A stretch of DNA of 64,000 bases from assembly GCF_023715205.1 (NCBI RefSeq), contig NZ_JAMBNR010000008.1:1-64000 (forward strand), read 5' to 3'. Source of the DNA: Mesobacillus maritimus (GTDB lineage: Bacteria; Bacillota; Bacilli; Bacillales; Cytobacillaceae). Made by a program: the position numbers and the translations under genes. The notes beneath the pieces are model-generated. The model ran no database searches, was not told the DNA's origin, and saw only the letters and a program-made list of their open reading frames with translations. This document shows, piece by piece, positions 18,585 to 28,565 of this stretch (position 1 is the first letter of the stretch; the number at the start of each line of letters is the position of its first letter).

Positions 18585-19530
18585 ATGCTCTCCCCATAAA
18601 TAACAAAATTAAGAAGATCGCACTACCGATAACCGCGACAGTAATGTTAACAGGGATTTCATGTGGATGGATCACAATGCGCCCGATAATATCACAGATT
18701 AATAGAAATACCACACCTAAAAGGGCGGTGTGCGGGATGATTTTACGCAAATTGTCCCCTAAATAGATGGAAACAATATTCGGTACAATCAATCTAAAAA
18801 TGGAATGATTCCGACTGTTAAGACCCAGTAGTTGAAATGATTGATGCGAGAACAAGGCCAATGTTGAGGACAAGTTTATAGCTTAAACCTAAATTCTTTG
18901 TGAAATCCTCACCCATTCCAGCAACGGTAAATTTATTAGCATATAAATAAGCTAATATGACGACAGGAATACTTATGTACAATAATTCATAACGACCAGA
19001 CATAATTAATGTGAAACTTCCCATTAACCATGCAGAGATGTTTTGGATTAAATCGGATTCGTACGCAAAAAACGTCGTAATGGATGATAAAATATTTCCG
19101 TACATAATCCCGATTAATGGAACAAAAATAACATCTTTAAACTTGATCCGGTCTAGGATTTGCATAAAAACAAAGGTTCCTAGTAACGCAAACGCGAAGC
19201 TAAAAACAATTTGCTGCATATAGGTGACCTTTGTAAACACCAACATTGAAATTAAGATTCCTAGTTTCGCAGCATCCAATGTACCCGTTGTGTCGGTGAG
19301 GCAAATTTGTTTCGACTTAAAGACTGCATGATTAAACCGGCAATACTCATTCCTGCCCCTGCCAAAATAATCGCCAATAAACGCGGCAAGCGGCTAATCA
19401 AGAAAATTTGTGTCTTATCCGACTCCCAATCGAATAAGTCCGTTATCCCAATATCAATCGCACCGATAAATAAAGATACAATAGACTGGACGATGGCAGC
19501 AATACTTAACATCCATAGTTTCATACTCAT
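18574..19530 (-). pseudogene. Siderophore permease (YclN-like) with several frameshifts
   Basis: Three overlapping frames together cover a FecCD permease. The first is MSMKLWMLSIAAIVQSIVSL to NKFASPT. A one-base loss near 19290 then moves on to LDAAKLGILISMLVF, which runs to about 18855. Two further one-base changes within about 45 bp disrupt the conserved GIIPFLxLIVPN motif before LIVPNIVSIYLGDNLRK. It is the first gene after the strong Fur box at 19562. The original protein would be about 318 residues. Confidence 0.87.
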
Positions 19531-19561
19531 CCTCTTAACGTCTGTTAATTTCTCGGTTAAT

Positions 19562-19576
19562 TGATAATGATTATCA
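19562..19576. promoter_or_regulatory. Fur box ahead of the permease-ATPase operon
   Basis: TGATAATGATTATCA is a perfect 7-1-7 Fur operator, 32 bp before the YclN-like start. It is expected to repress the operon when iron is plentiful. Confidence 0.92.
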
Positions 19577-19650
19577 TTATTAGTGAAAATTCATTATATC
19601 TGACCCAATCAGAAAAAAGCAAGCATCACTTTTTGATATTTTCCTTTTAG

Positions 19651-19702
19651 AGTCACAGGGACGCCCCGAATTCTCTTGTTTCACAGAAATGATGTTCCAC
19701 AA
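19651..19702. repeat. Dispersed repeat copy (GACGCCCCGAA type)
   Basis: GTCACAGGGACGCCCCGAA, then TCTTGTTTCACA and GTTCCAC at matching spacing. A similar copy lies at 50287-50340, and the first part recurs at 13880-13905. No coding or RNA explanation is evident. Confidence 0.65.
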
Positions 19703-19713
19703 AGTTTTCAACA

Positions 19714-19750
19714 AAGAAGGCGAACAGTAAGTAAGTCTGTTCACCTTCTT
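19714..19750 (-). terminator. Terminator after the KatX-like catalase
   Basis: A 14-bp stem (19714-19727 with 19737-19750, one G-T pair) and 9-base loop, 37 bases beyond the catalase stop. Confidence 0.75.
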
Positions 19751-19786
19751 GTTAATACTTTATAAGGAATTTTCATCCGCCCAAAC

Positions 19787-21391
19787 TTAATATGGATCTG
19801 CTTCTTTCCCCATATTTTTCGCCGCATCACTTGCCTCGTCTGCGGCGGCAGAAGCTGTATGATCTTTGTCTTTCATCATTGCCATTGCTTGCTCCACGCC
19901 TTCTTTTACACGACGACCATAGTCCTCGTCTGCCTTTGTAAAATATTCAATCATATTCTTCCGAATCTCGGCGTTACAGACTTTCAATGCATCAACCAAA
20001 TTGCTGATCAACTCATCTTTTTCCCAATCCTCTAAATTCCGATACGTATCACCAGCTTGGCCAAAATCATTGGTACGATCAATTTTTTCACGAACCAATT
20101 TCGCGTTATATTCTGGCTCATGGACCTTGCCAACCTGTTCTGCTTCTGTTAACCCGTTACGCGTAGATGGTTCATAGTTAACATGTGGATTTTTACCTGG
20201 TGCTGTATCCACAAAATAAGACATTTGACCGCCACGCTGATTTGTAGCAACACGTTTTTTCGGGGCGTTGATTGGCAACTGTAAGTAGTTTGTGCCTACA
20301 CGGTGACGTTGTGTATCAGAGTAAGAGAATGTTCGACCTTGCAGCATTTTATCATCAGAAAAGTCAAGACCGTCCACCAATACACCTGTACCAAACGCTG
20401 CTTGTTCCACTTCATTAAAATAATTCTCTGGGTTTTTATTTAATACCATCTTTCCTACTTTTAAGAATGGGAATTTGTCAGTTGGCCATAGTTTTGTATC
20501 ATCCAGTGGATCAAAATCAAGCTCAGGATGCTCCCCATCCTCCATGATTTGGACGCAAAACTCCCATTCTGGGTAGTCACCGCGCTCAATTGCTTCATAC
20601 AAATCTTGGGTTGAATGACTAACATTTTTCGCTTGAATCGCTTCGGCTTCTTTTTGGGTTAAATTTTTAATTCCTTGATTCAACGGTTCCCAGTGATACT
20701 TAACAAGCACAGCCTTCCCTTCACTGTTCACCCATTTGTAGGTGTTAACCCCGGAACCTTGCATTTGGCGATAATTTGCCGGAATTCCCCAGGGAGAGAA
20801 TAAGAAGGTTACCATATGTGTTGCTTCAGGAGTTTTTGCTAAAAAATCAAACATCCGCTCAGGGTCGCTAACATTTGAAACAGGATCCGGCTTAAACGCG
20901 TGGATCATATCAGGAAATTTCATTGCATCACGAATAAAGAAAATCTTTAGGTTATTGCCAACAAGATCCCAGTTTCCATCCTCGGTATAAAATTTCACTG
21001 CAAACCCACGTGGGTCGCGTGCTGTTTCCGGAGATTCCATTGCTCCTGCAACTGTTGAGAAACGGACAAACACAGGTGTTCGCTTCCCTTTTTCCTGGAA
21101 AAGCTTAGCACGTGTATACTTGGAAACTGGCTCATCACCAACTGTTCCATAGGATTCAAAATAGCCATGTGCTCCAGCGCCACGAGCATGTACGACACGC
21201 TCCGGTACACGTTCACGATCAAAATGAGACATTTTTTCGAGGAAATCATAATTTTCAAGAGTCGACGGACCACGATTTCCAACAGTACGGATATTTTGGT
21301 TATCTGTGACAGGATGACCCTGACGATTCGTTAGCGAATCTTGGCTCTCACCAGTCCCTAATTTGTTGTTTTGATTTCTACTTTCTTCCAT
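19787..21391 (-). CDS. katX: Heme catalase, KatX-like
   Basis: A 534-residue monofunctional catalase that converts hydrogen peroxide to water and oxygen. The active-site His68 lies in [12 protein letters not shown], the conserved Asn is in VGNNLKIFF, and the heme-ligand Tyr is in [15 protein letters not shown]. The N-terminus ([12 protein letters not shown]) and the overall sequence resemble B. subtilis KatX, the spore catalase that protects germinating spores. The C-terminus carries an extra Ala-rich tail ([16 protein letters not shown]). GGAGG precedes the ATG. A 48-residue gene is divergent upstream. The spore role is inferred from the best family match. Confidence 0.88.
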   Translation of the reverse strand: MEESRNQNNKLGTGESQDSLTNRQGHPVTDNQNIRTVGNRGPSTLENYDFLEKMSHFDRERVPERVVHARGAGAHGYFESYGTVGDEPVSKYTRAKLFQEKGKRTPVFVRFSTVAGAMESPETARDPRGFAVKFYTEDGNWDLVGNNLKIFFIRDAMKFPDMIHAFKPDPVSNVSDPERMFDFLAKTPEATHMVTFLFSPWGIPANYRQMQGSGVNTYKWVNSEGKAVLVKYHWEPLNQGIKNLTQKEAEAIQAKNVSHSTQDLYEAIERGDYPEWEFCVQIMEDGEHPELDFDPLDDTKLWPTDKFPFLKVGKMVLNKNPENYFNEVEQAAFGTGVLVDGLDFSDDKMLQGRTFSYSDTQRHRVGTNYLQLPINAPKKRVATNQRGGQMSYFVDTAPGKNPHVNYEPSTRNGLTEAEQVGKVHEPEYNAKLVREKIDRTNDFGQAGDTYRNLEDWEKDELISNLVDALKVCNAEIRKNMIEYFTKADEDYGRRVKEGVEQAMAMMKDKDHTASAAADEASDAAKNMGKEADPY

Positions 21392-21588
21392 TTTTATAAA
21401 CCTCCATAACTTTGGAAAAACCCTTTATCAGTTTTATCCAGTAGAACCGAAATTATGTAATGGTTATAAAAAAAGGAATGTAGTGTGATAGCGACTAAGT
21501 GAATAAATGAAATTAACAAGCCTCCTCACTTAACGAACTCATGTATAAACAACCTAGCATACCCAAATAGTATATATGGAGGTGGAAC

Positions 21589-21735
21589 ATGACTTACAAC
21601 AAAAACCAACAAGAGCAAAAGCAATTTAAACAAAATTCATATGAAATGGAAAAAGAACAGAAAGAAACGGTTCACTTAGACAAAGCTCCAAAATCTCACA
21701 TCCATGGACAAGTTGTGACAGAAGATATGGAATAA
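21589..21735 (+). CDS. Small hydrophilic protein, unassigned (48 aa)
   Basis: A 48-residue, very polar peptide starting MTYNKNQQEQKQFKQNSY and ending VVTEDME, with no Cys and no membrane segment. TGGAGGTGG lies just before the ATG. It is transcribed divergently from the catalase. Small, Gln/Lys-rich peptides of this type are common in spores, but I do not recognise the family. Confidence 0.72.
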   Translation: MTYNKNQQEQKQFKQNSYEMEKEQKETVHLDKAPKSHIHGQVVTEDME

Positions 21736-21871
21736 TATGGAACAATGTGAGAGAAGCCTCTTTAGCCAGTTGGTAAACAGGCTTTCCATTTAAAAAGAGC
21801 CTTTACACCTACCCTTTTTTAAAAGTTGATAAAAATTGCTTTATCATTTGAATGTATCTAACCTATTAACA

Positions 21872-21901
21872 AGGGCATGCAATGATTTCCTTGCATGCCC
21901 T
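21872..21901 (-). terminator. Terminator of the GH30 gene
   Basis: Perfect 11-bp stem AGGGCATGCAA (21872-21882) with TTGCATGCCCT (21891-21901), 28 bases past the stop; it may serve both strands. Confidence 0.8.
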
Positions 21902-21928
21902 CCTAATTATTCTATTTTTCTCGATTAT

Positions 21929-23701
21929 TTACCTCAGTTTTACTTGAATACTATTAACTGTTTGTCCACCAATATCGATGCGAAGCTGATAATTTCCTTT
22001 AGAATGTGGTTTTGAATCAAAATTGAACATATAGTATCCTGCTTTTTCATCATATCGGAAAAGATTCCCTTTATTTGCATTGCCCGGAGATTTCGCTTCC
22101 ACTTCAGATCTAACTTCTCCATTAACTATCTCTGCAACAAATAGTCTTGCTTCCGCACCTACTATCGAAGTCCCTTCTGAATCCACTAATTTCATTTTAA
22201 CTGGGAGCTTGCTACCTTGCTTAATGGAATTGACTTCATCTACTTTGATTGGAGATAATACTGAGCTTGAAACGTCCTTTGCTTTTCCAATGAATGTAGT
22301 GACACTCTTTGCCGCAAGTTCTGTTGTCACTTCTCCATTCTTTACTGCTAGTTCATCAAGCTGCTTTAAGTTTTCTGTTTCAGACGTTCTGTATGATGTA
22401 ACAGAATCTGTTACCATGGTCGCATTAAATCCATCAAAATTTAGGTTTAACTTGGAAGAGGAATCATTTTCATTGATGGCAACAATCGCATATTCCCCTG
22501 TTTCAGCATTTTTATATGCAGAAACATAGATCCCTGAACCACCATTAGTACGTGTGTTGATTCGATTGTACCCAGGACGTATAAATCGACTGTAGTTTCC
22601 GATTGTAAACAGCCTTTTATTGAGATGATATTCTTTATTTTCGATGTCTAAGTTAATAAGAGGTTCACCTTTATCCAATTTGAAGGACACAAACCACCAG
22701 TAGAACCATGCATTAGCTTCTGCAACCGTCATATGGTGATGAAGAAGCTTTGCCCAATACAATCCATCTTTAATAGTAGGATCATTGGTTCCTAAGTTTG
22801 AGGTTTCTGTTTCCCAGAGTTTTTTATCATACTTCTTCACTGTTGGAAACGTTGCACCCAATCCACGATCGCCACCATACGCATGTGCAGCGACAATGTC
22901 TACTCGTTCGCGGGCTTGCTCATCTTCTAAAACTGGAACAACAATATGTGGATCTTCTTTGAATGCCATCGCCTCACCAAGAATAACCTTTGAGTTAATT
23001 CCATCTTCCTCAAATGTAGGGGTTAGATTTTCATTGATGAATTTCTTAAATTGTTTTCCAGTCCATCGAGAGGATGAATAGGAGGCATTAAAATCAGGTT
23101 CATTCGCTAGAGAAATGCCGTAAATGTCAATTCCATGATGCTGTTTGTATCCTCGAATATATGCGGAAAGATAATCAGCGTATTGCTGATACTTGTCTTC
23201 TCGCACTTCTCCTCCTCTGATAACACTATTATTTGTTTTCATCCATGCTGGAGGACTCCAAACGGTACTTACAAATTTTTCGACCCCATAGTTTTTCGCT
23301 TGGTTCATCAGCCATATCTGGTCTTCATCTCCGGTCCAAACAAAAGGCCCATCCTCTTTTGGCCAAATTGTTGGGGTTGGACCATCCATTTCGTTCCCCC
23401 ATTCATTAATACCACCGTCGCCAACCATATTACGGACAATGGAAAAGCCGGCTCCCTCATCAGTTGAAAACAACAGGTCAAGAATTTCTTGCCTCTCCTT
23501 TTCAGGGAATTCCATTAGATGTTTAGCCTGCTGGAAAGCACCTGACGCACCAAAGCCATCAATTTCTTGCCTGACATCATCCCAATAGATTGTGGTGCTA
23601 GCGCTTTGCTCTTGTGCCTGCACACCCCGAAATGGAATGAGGGCACATACCAAAGTAAACACTAAAAATAAACTTAAAACCTTTCTCACTTTGCTAGTCA
23701 A
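21929..23701 (-). CDS. Secreted GH30-family glycoside hydrolase
   Basis: 590 residues. A signal peptide (VRKVLSLFLVFTLVCALIPF, cleavage near VQAQ-E) sends it outside the cell. Residues about 37-470 are a GH30 clan-A barrel with side beta domain: general acid Glu201 in DIYGISLANEPDF and nucleophile Glu299 in LWETETS. The family includes beta-glucosidases, beta-1,6-glucanases and glucuronoxylanases such as XynC, and I cannot choose the substrate. A further beta-rich domain of about 110 residues follows (from VLSPIKVDEVNSIKQGS). The start is TTG after GGGGAGAAG; a GTG four codons later is also possible. It stands alone between terminators. Confidence 0.87.
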   Translation of the reverse strand: MTSKVRKVLSLFLVFTLVCALIPFRGVQAQEQSASTTIYWDDVRQEIDGFGASGAFQQAKHLMEFPEKERQEILDLLFSTDEGAGFSIVRNMVGDGGINEWGNEMDGPTPTIWPKEDGPFVWTGDEDQIWLMNQAKNYGVEKFVSTVWSPPAWMKTNNSVIRGGEVREDKYQQYADYLSAYIRGYKQHHGIDIYGISLANEPDFNASYSSSRWTGKQFKKFINENLTPTFEEDGINSKVILGEAMAFKEDPHIVVPVLEDEQARERVDIVAAHAYGGDRGLGATFPTVKKYDKKLWETETSNLGTNDPTIKDGLYWAKLLHHHMTVAEANAWFYWWFVSFKLDKGEPLINLDIENKEYHLNKRLFTIGNYSRFIRPGYNRINTRTNGGSGIYVSAYKNAETGEYAIVAINENDSSSKLNLNFDGFNATMVTDSVTSYRTSETENLKQLDELAVKNGEVTTELAAKSVTTFIGKAKDVSSSVLSPIKVDEVNSIKQGSKLPVKMKLVDSEGTSIVGAEARLFVAEIVNGEVRSEVEAKSPGNANKGNLFRYDEKAGYYMFNFDSKPHSKGNYQLRIDIGGQTVNSIQVKLR

Positions 23702-24469
23702 TATTATCTTCTCCCCTCTCCTCTACCTTTTTATAACAATTCGTCTAGTATGACGAAGTTGCTACCACGAATTGAAGTTGAATGACAAAATTTAGTTTAT
23801 CTTAGGTTTGTTTGGTGATTGGAGTATTAACGAAATATTTTAAAAATTTTTCTAAACCAAAGTATAGTAAGCGCTGCCATTGGGAAACAAAAAAACAATT
23901 TTAATCTATACTTCACACAGTTTTTGGGATTGAGTATTCCATCAGAATAATTAAATCTCCCGCTAAGTAGCATAATAAATGTTAAACAAATATTTTTATT
24001 ACATATTAGCAAGCAATTACTATCTTTGTCTATCAAACAAACAAAGATATCAGAAAATTCATTCAATGGAACTATTTTACAAAACTTGGTATCTTTGCAG
24101 CTAGGACTTTTGAAATAGAGATATAATGGGACCGTTCGCAACCTGACCCATGTTCAACAAAAAAGAAAAAAGCTTTACTACTGCTCCTATCGCTATCTCT
24201 GCTGGTTATGAGGACTTTGTTGTTTCTTCTACTGCTCCTGTTCTTATCCAACTTGGTTTTAGACATACTAAGGACAAGCACTGGTTTCTAAAGAGCTTGT
24301 TCCACCATCTGTTGTTCATTTAAATACAGTTCAACAGCAGCTACCCTTTCGAGTTTGGCTATGACCACATAATAACGATCCTTTGTAAGTGTCACTTCGG
24401 GCACTTTTCTACTTTTTCCGAACAAAAAAGAGGAAGAATCAACATTTACTTTCAGCTCTTAAAAGTAAA
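23702..24469. other. Long interval with one doubtful small ORF
   Basis: About 770 bp between the GH30 gene and the sucrose operon. It contains an open frame at 24150-24323 (+) encoding 57 residues (MFNKKEKSFTTAPIAISAGY... GFRHTKDKHWF), with plausible codon use but no ribosome site. It may be the end of a lost gene. I see nothing else. Confidence 0.35.
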
Positions 24470-24501
24470 CAGACCTCAAGATGTATAATTCTTGAGGTCT
24501 G
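24470..24501 (-). terminator. Terminator of the sucrose operon
   Basis: Perfect 11-bp stem CAGACCTCAAG (24470-24480) with CTTGAGGTCTG (24491-24501), 14 bases beyond scrB. Confidence 0.85.
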
Positions 24502-24514
24502 AAATATAGAACTA

Positions 24515-25960
24515 CTATTTAGGAAAGGCTTGAAGACTCCATTTTTCAATAAACATCTCCACTTGCCCATTCGCGGAAACAGAAATTTTCTGTTCAGCAG
24601 GGTCCGCAAAAAACCTCGCTGTCATCACTTCTTCGCCATCATTCAGAAACACTTCAACAGAACTGGTGTCTATAAAGATATGCAGCTTGCGGAGACTAGC
24701 AAGTTCACATGAGCGAGTTTCCGGAGTTCCGTCCTTAAACGTTTTCCTTTCAAGGTTCAACAAGCCCTGATCCTGGTGATAGATTAGCTTCAGATTGTCG
24801 CGGATCGTAATGGATAGCATCTTTACATTTAATTGTTGGATATCGATAGCAAGTTCACTTATCGATCCAGTTAAATCCGACCATTTTTCATTTTCAAGCG
24901 AAACCTGACCGTTAAAATCTGTTGATTTCCGCAACTGCTTGAGTTCCTCAACAGGTTTTTGATAAAGTTTATTGCCTTTTAGTGCTAACTCCCGCGGCAG
25001 CGTCAATCCATGAATCCAACCGTTCTTAATCGTTGGCTGATAGGCTTCATGTTCATCTGTTAGACCCATCCATGCATACATTATACGTCTTCCTTGTGCA
25101 TCTTCGAACGTTTGCGGTGCGTAAAAATCAAAGCCATGATCAAGTTCAACGAATGCCCCATGTTCATACACATTTTTTTCAGAATTCCAATTACCGACAA
25201 AATAACCTGACTGAAACAAATTCTGATAACGATGCTTTTCTGCTTCAATTCCCTGAGGAGAAATTAATAAAACATCTTTCCCACTCAATCTAAATAAGTC
25301 CGGGCATTCCCACATATAACCAAATTTGCCTAATCCATTTAGATTTCCACCAGCAATGGGGCCTTTGAATTTCCAATTTTCAAGGTCATTGGATTCGTAC
25401 AAAACAACTTGGCCATCTTCACTCTCCGTTTGCGCTCCCAGTACCATATACCAAATCCCATTTTGTTTCCAAACTTTTGGATCACGAAAATGAGCAGTAT
25501 AGCCTTCTGGCAAGTAAACAACAGGACCTTTTTTTTCAAAGTGAATCCCATCGGTTGAAACTGCCATACATTGATATGTTTCTCGTTCATTGTTTTCGTT
25601 TTTTACGTTTCCTGTGTAAAACAAAATCAATTTCCCATCTGCCTCGACGGCACTACCCGAATAACAGCCATTTTTCTCATACCATTCACTTGGAGCAAGC
25701 GCGGGTGGTTGTTCCTGCCAATTCACTAAATCGTATGAAGTATAATGTCCCCAGAACTTTGCCCCATGTGCAGTTTCAAAAGGATTCCACTGATAAAACA
25801 CATGATATACACCATTAAAATGGATCAGTCCATTAGGGTCGTTCAATAACCCCACCGGTGGCATTAAATGAAACTGTAACCGGTTAGAATCTTTTTCAAT
25901 CTTGTTTTGATTTTCAGTAACTTTTTTAGCTGCCTTTGCTAGTAATTCTTGTTGAGTCAT
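24515..25960 (-). CDS. scrB: Sucrose-6-phosphate hydrolase (GH32)
   Basis: 481 residues, a cytoplasmic GH32 beta-fructosidase splitting sucrose-6-phosphate into glucose-6-phosphate and fructose. The five-bladed propeller carries nucleophile Asp41 (LLNDPNG), transition-state stabiliser Asp160 (FRDP) and acid/base Glu218 (WECPDLF). A C-terminal beta-sandwich contains the sequence SVEVFLNDGE. It is the last gene of the operon; its ATG overlaps the fructokinase stop by four bases. No signal peptide is present, which fits a phosphorylated substrate delivered by the PTS. Confidence 0.95.
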   Translation of the reverse strand: MTQQELLAKAAKKVTENQNKIEKDSNRLQFHLMPPVGLLNDPNGLIHFNGVYHVFYQWNPFETAHGAKFWGHYTSYDLVNWQEQPPALAPSEWYEKNGCYSGSAVEADGKLILFYTGNVKNENNERETYQCMAVSTDGIHFEKKGPVVYLPEGYTAHFRDPKVWKQNGIWYMVLGAQTESEDGQVVLYESNDLENWKFKGPIAGGNLNGLGKFGYMWECPDLFRLSGKDVLLISPQGIEAEKHRYQNLFQSGYFVGNWNSEKNVYEHGAFVELDHGFDFYAPQTFEDAQGRRIMYAWMGLTDEHEAYQPTIKNGWIHGLTLPRELALKGNKLYQKPVEELKQLRKSTDFNGQVSLENEKWSDLTGSISELAIDIQQLNVKMLSITIRDNLKLIYHQDQGLLNLERKTFKDGTPETRSCELASLRKLHIFIDTSSVEVFLNDGEEVMTARFFADPAEQKISVSANGQVEMFIEKWSLQAFPK

Positions 25961-26922
25961 TCTATACTCCCATTTCCTGTCATGATTTTGTTCACGGCTG
26001 ACAAAGTGGGTAGAGCTGTCATCGCTCCCTTCTCCGAGGCTGCAAGTCCACCAGAAACAGAAGCAAATTTTGCGATCTCCCTAGCTTCGTCTAATGTTAA
26101 ATCAGCAAGGTCGGCTTGTCTTTGATTCAATTGATAAAGAAACCCTGAAACAAAGGCATCGCCCGCACCAGTCGTATCAACAGTTTTCACTTTCAAAGCA
26201 GAAACCTCAACTGACCCTGTTTTGGTAAACACAATGCTTCCTTCTGCACCCTTGGTCAAGAATACAAGCTTAAGATTGTAGGTTTTTATCCAGTCCTCAA
26301 TGATTGCCGTGTCCGCTTCCCCTGTTAAAAAAGCTAATTCTTCATCCGAGAGCTTAAATACATCGACATCTGGCAGAACAGAAAAGATTGTGTCTCGTAA
26401 TTGCTTTTCATCTTTCCATAGACTCAGGCGTACATTGGGGTCAAATGACACAATCATTCCATGTTTTTTTGCAAATTGTATAGCTGTTAATGTTGATTGC
26501 TTCACTGGGTTCTGCAGCATTGAAATTGTACCAAAATGGAAAATTTTATGGTTTTTAAAAGGAATTTCATTTACTTCAGTACTTTCTAAAAATAGATCCG
26601 CACTCTCTTTTACAAAAAAACTAAAACTACGTTCTCCCGTTTGGTCAAGTGTAACAAACACAAGCCCTGTCCGATAATCAGCTGTTTGAGCAACAGATGA
26701 AACATCCACTCCATAGTTCGTTAAGGTCTCGATGAGAAATTCACCTAACACATCTTGACCTAATTTACCGATAAACGCAGATTTCATCCCTAATCTGGCT
26801 GCCCCAACCGCTACATTTGCGGGGGCACCACCAGGGCTTTTTTGATAAGTTATATTTGTTGCATCAACAGGAATAAAGTCAATCAACGCTTCTCCAAGTG
26901 TGATTAATCCATTTTTCGTCAT
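25957..26922 (-). CDS. scrK: Fructokinase (PfkB/ribokinase family)
   Basis: About 321 residues. It phosphorylates the fructose released by ScrB, giving fructose-6-phosphate for glycolysis. PfkB signature 1 is GGAPANVAVGAARLG near the start, and signature 2 is DTTGAGDAFVSGF with the catalytic Asp. The ATG at 26922 is preferred because GAGGAAAG lies before it; an upstream in-frame ATG at 26943 would contain that site. It lies 33 bp after scrA and overlaps scrB. Confidence 0.92.
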   Translation of the reverse strand: MTKNGLITLGEALIDFIPVDATNITYQKSPGGAPANVAVGAARLGMKSAFIGKLGQDVLGEFLIETLTNYGVDVSSVAQTADYRTGLVFVTLDQTGERSFSFFVKESADLFLESTEVNEIPFKNHKIFHFGTISMLQNPVKQSTLTAIQFAKKHGMIVSFDPNVRLSLWKDEKQLRDTIFSVLPDVDVFKLSDEELAFLTGEADTAIIEDWIKTYNLKLVFLTKGAEGSIVFTKTGSVEVSALKVKTVDTTGAGDAFVSGFLYQLNQRQADLADLTLDEAREIAKFASVSGGLAASEKGAMTALPTLSAVNKIMTGNGSIE

Positions 26923-26955
26923 GATGGTCTTTCCTCTTTTCATTGTAGATTCCGG

Positions 26956-28359
26956 TTACTGCTGCTGGTTTTTTAACATTTTATCGGAATATCCAAACAT
27001 CCAAGTTAAAGCGAATGCTGTTCCAATTGCAATAAGATTAACCAACAAATACAATAAAATTTGGCCATTCAGGTAAAGCAAAGCACCTGGAATTACGGTG
27101 ATCGCCATTCCTGTAGCTTTTAAGCCAAAGATGCTAGCGAAGAAACCACCAACTGCTCCCCCAATTAGTCCCATAATAAATGGCTTTCCGTAACGTAAAT
27201 TCACACCGAAAATGGCAGGTTCAGTTATACCTAAGAACGCTGAAAAAGATGACGGGAGAGCAAGAGCCTTTAGCTTTGTTGATTTTGACTTTAATCCAAC
27301 TGCTAAAGCCGCGCCACCTTGTGCAGCTGTGGCACATGTAACAATCGCATTATATGGGTTGTATCCAAGGTTTTCTAACAATGAAATTTCAAGCATATTA
27401 AAGACGTGATGGACACCGGAAACAACAATGATTTGGTTTAAGCCACCAATTAATAGACCACTAATACCAAACGGCCACTCTAATACTGCAACAGTTCCTC
27501 TTAAAATTAAGTCCTCAACCGTATGGAAAACTGGACCAATAACAAATAAAGCAAGGAAAATCATAATCAGTAATGTTAAAAATGGCGTTACAATTAAATC
27601 AAACGCATCTGGTACACGTTTGCGAATTTGTTTTTCTAATTTTGCCCCAATGATTCCAGCAATAAAGGCTGGAAGAACAGAACCTTGATACCCTAAAACA
27701 GGAATAAAGCCAAAAAACATTAACGGTTCAACGCTTCCTCCAGCCACACCCCAGGCATTTGGCAACGCAGGGCTAACCAGCATAAGTCCAAGGACTAACC
27801 CAATGATTGGCGACCCTCCAAATACACGGAAAGTTGACCATGCCACAAGGGCAGGTAAGAAAACAAACGCTGTATCTGTTAGAATTTCTGTGAATAAAAG
27901 GAAGTTCTGCGAAATGTCTTCTGGTGACATCCCAAACAACGCAAGAATTTGCTCTTGCATGACCAATCCACGTAATCCCATAAACAAACCAGTTGCGACA
28001 AGTGCAGGGATGATTGGAACAAAAACGTCCCCGAACGTCCGGATAGCACGTTGAAACCTCGACCCGCTTTTTGCTGCTTCTTTTGCTTGTTCACCCTTGC
28101 TCGAAGCATCGATTCCCAGCTTGGTTACTTCTTCATAAATTTTATTTACAGTACCAGTTCCTAAAATGACTTGGTACTGACCGGAGTTGTAAAAAGCACC
28201 TTTTACTTTTTCAATGTTCTCAACTTGATCTTGGTTAATTTTTTCTTTGTCTTTAACCATGATTCTTAATCTTGTTGCACAGTGGGCAGCAGATACAATA
28301 TTTTCGTCGCCACCAACAGCTTCAATGATCTGTTTTGCAATTTCTTGATTGTTGGCCAT
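26956..28359 (-). CDS. scrA: PTS sucrose-specific EIIBC component
   Basis: 467 residues. It imports sucrose and phosphorylates it to sucrose-6-phosphate. The EIIB domain at the N-terminus has its phosphorylated Cys in AAHCATRLR; the EIIC domain of about ten spans follows. There is no fused EIIA, so a EIIA from elsewhere (for example the glucose one) must donate phosphate. The ATG at 28359 lies 7 nt after AAAGGAGGG; the frame stays open upstream to 28560, but that part covers the operator region and is not coding. First gene of scrA-scrK-scrB. Confidence 0.95.
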   Translation of the reverse strand: MANNQEIAKQIIEAVGGDENIVSAAHCATRLRIMVKDKEKINQDQVENIEKVKGAFYNSGQYQVILGTGTVNKIYEEVTKLGIDASSKGEQAKEAAKSGSRFQRAIRTFGDVFVPIIPALVATGLFMGLRGLVMQEQILALFGMSPEDISQNFLLFTEILTDTAFVFLPALVAWSTFRVFGGSPIIGLVLGLMLVSPALPNAWGVAGGSVEPLMFFGFIPVLGYQGSVLPAFIAGIIGAKLEKQIRKRVPDAFDLIVTPFLTLLIMIFLALFVIGPVFHTVEDLILRGTVAVLEWPFGISGLLIGGLNQIIVVSGVHHVFNMLEISLLENLGYNPYNAIVTCATAAQGGAALAVGLKSKSTKLKALALPSSFSAFLGITEPAIFGVNLRYGKPFIMGLIGGAVGGFFASIFGLKATGMAITVIPGALLYLNGQILLYLLVNLIAIGTAFALTWMFGYSDKMLKNQQQ

Positions 28360-28422
28360 TACCAGACCCTCCTTTAATTTGTTACCCTTCCCGAAAACAT
28401 TAAGTTTATGAGAAATCAAGAC

Positions 28423-28440
28423 TATGGAATCGATTCCATA
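28423..28440. promoter_or_regulatory. ScrR-type operator 1
   Basis: TATGGAATCGATTCCATA, a perfect 18-bp palindrome centred on ATCGAT, as bound by LacI-family regulators. It lies 64 bp upstream of scrA. Confidence 0.85.
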
Positions 28441-28456
28441 CCATCTAAAGTTAAAC

Positions 28457-28472
28457 GTGGAATCGATTCCAC
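28457..28472. promoter_or_regulatory. ScrR-type operator 2
   Basis: GTGGAATCGATTCCAC, a perfect 16-bp palindrome. Its centre is 33 bp from operator 1 (about three helical turns), so both could be bound on the same DNA face. Confidence 0.85.
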
Positions 28473-28545
28473 AACATAGAAATAAAAAAGGAATTAAATC
28501 CAATATAGAACGAAAAAGATTTATTCCATTTCTTATTTTACAATA

Positions 28546-28559
28546 TGAAATCGATTTCA
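28546..28559. promoter_or_regulatory. ScrR-type operator 3
   Basis: TGAAATCGATTTCA, a palindrome with the same ATCGAT core, six bases after the end of the regulator gene. It may allow looping with operators 1 and 2. Confidence 0.78.
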
Positions 28560-28565
28560 CACTGA

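Noticed and set aside
21440-21480. PerR box before the KatX-like catalase
   Set aside because: TTATGTAATGGTTATAA resembles the PerR consensus but has two extra bases and mismatches in the centre.
28360-28560. N-terminal extension of scrA by 67 codons
   Set aside because: This part carries three operators and no EIIB similarity; the AAAGGAGGG site supports the start at 28359.
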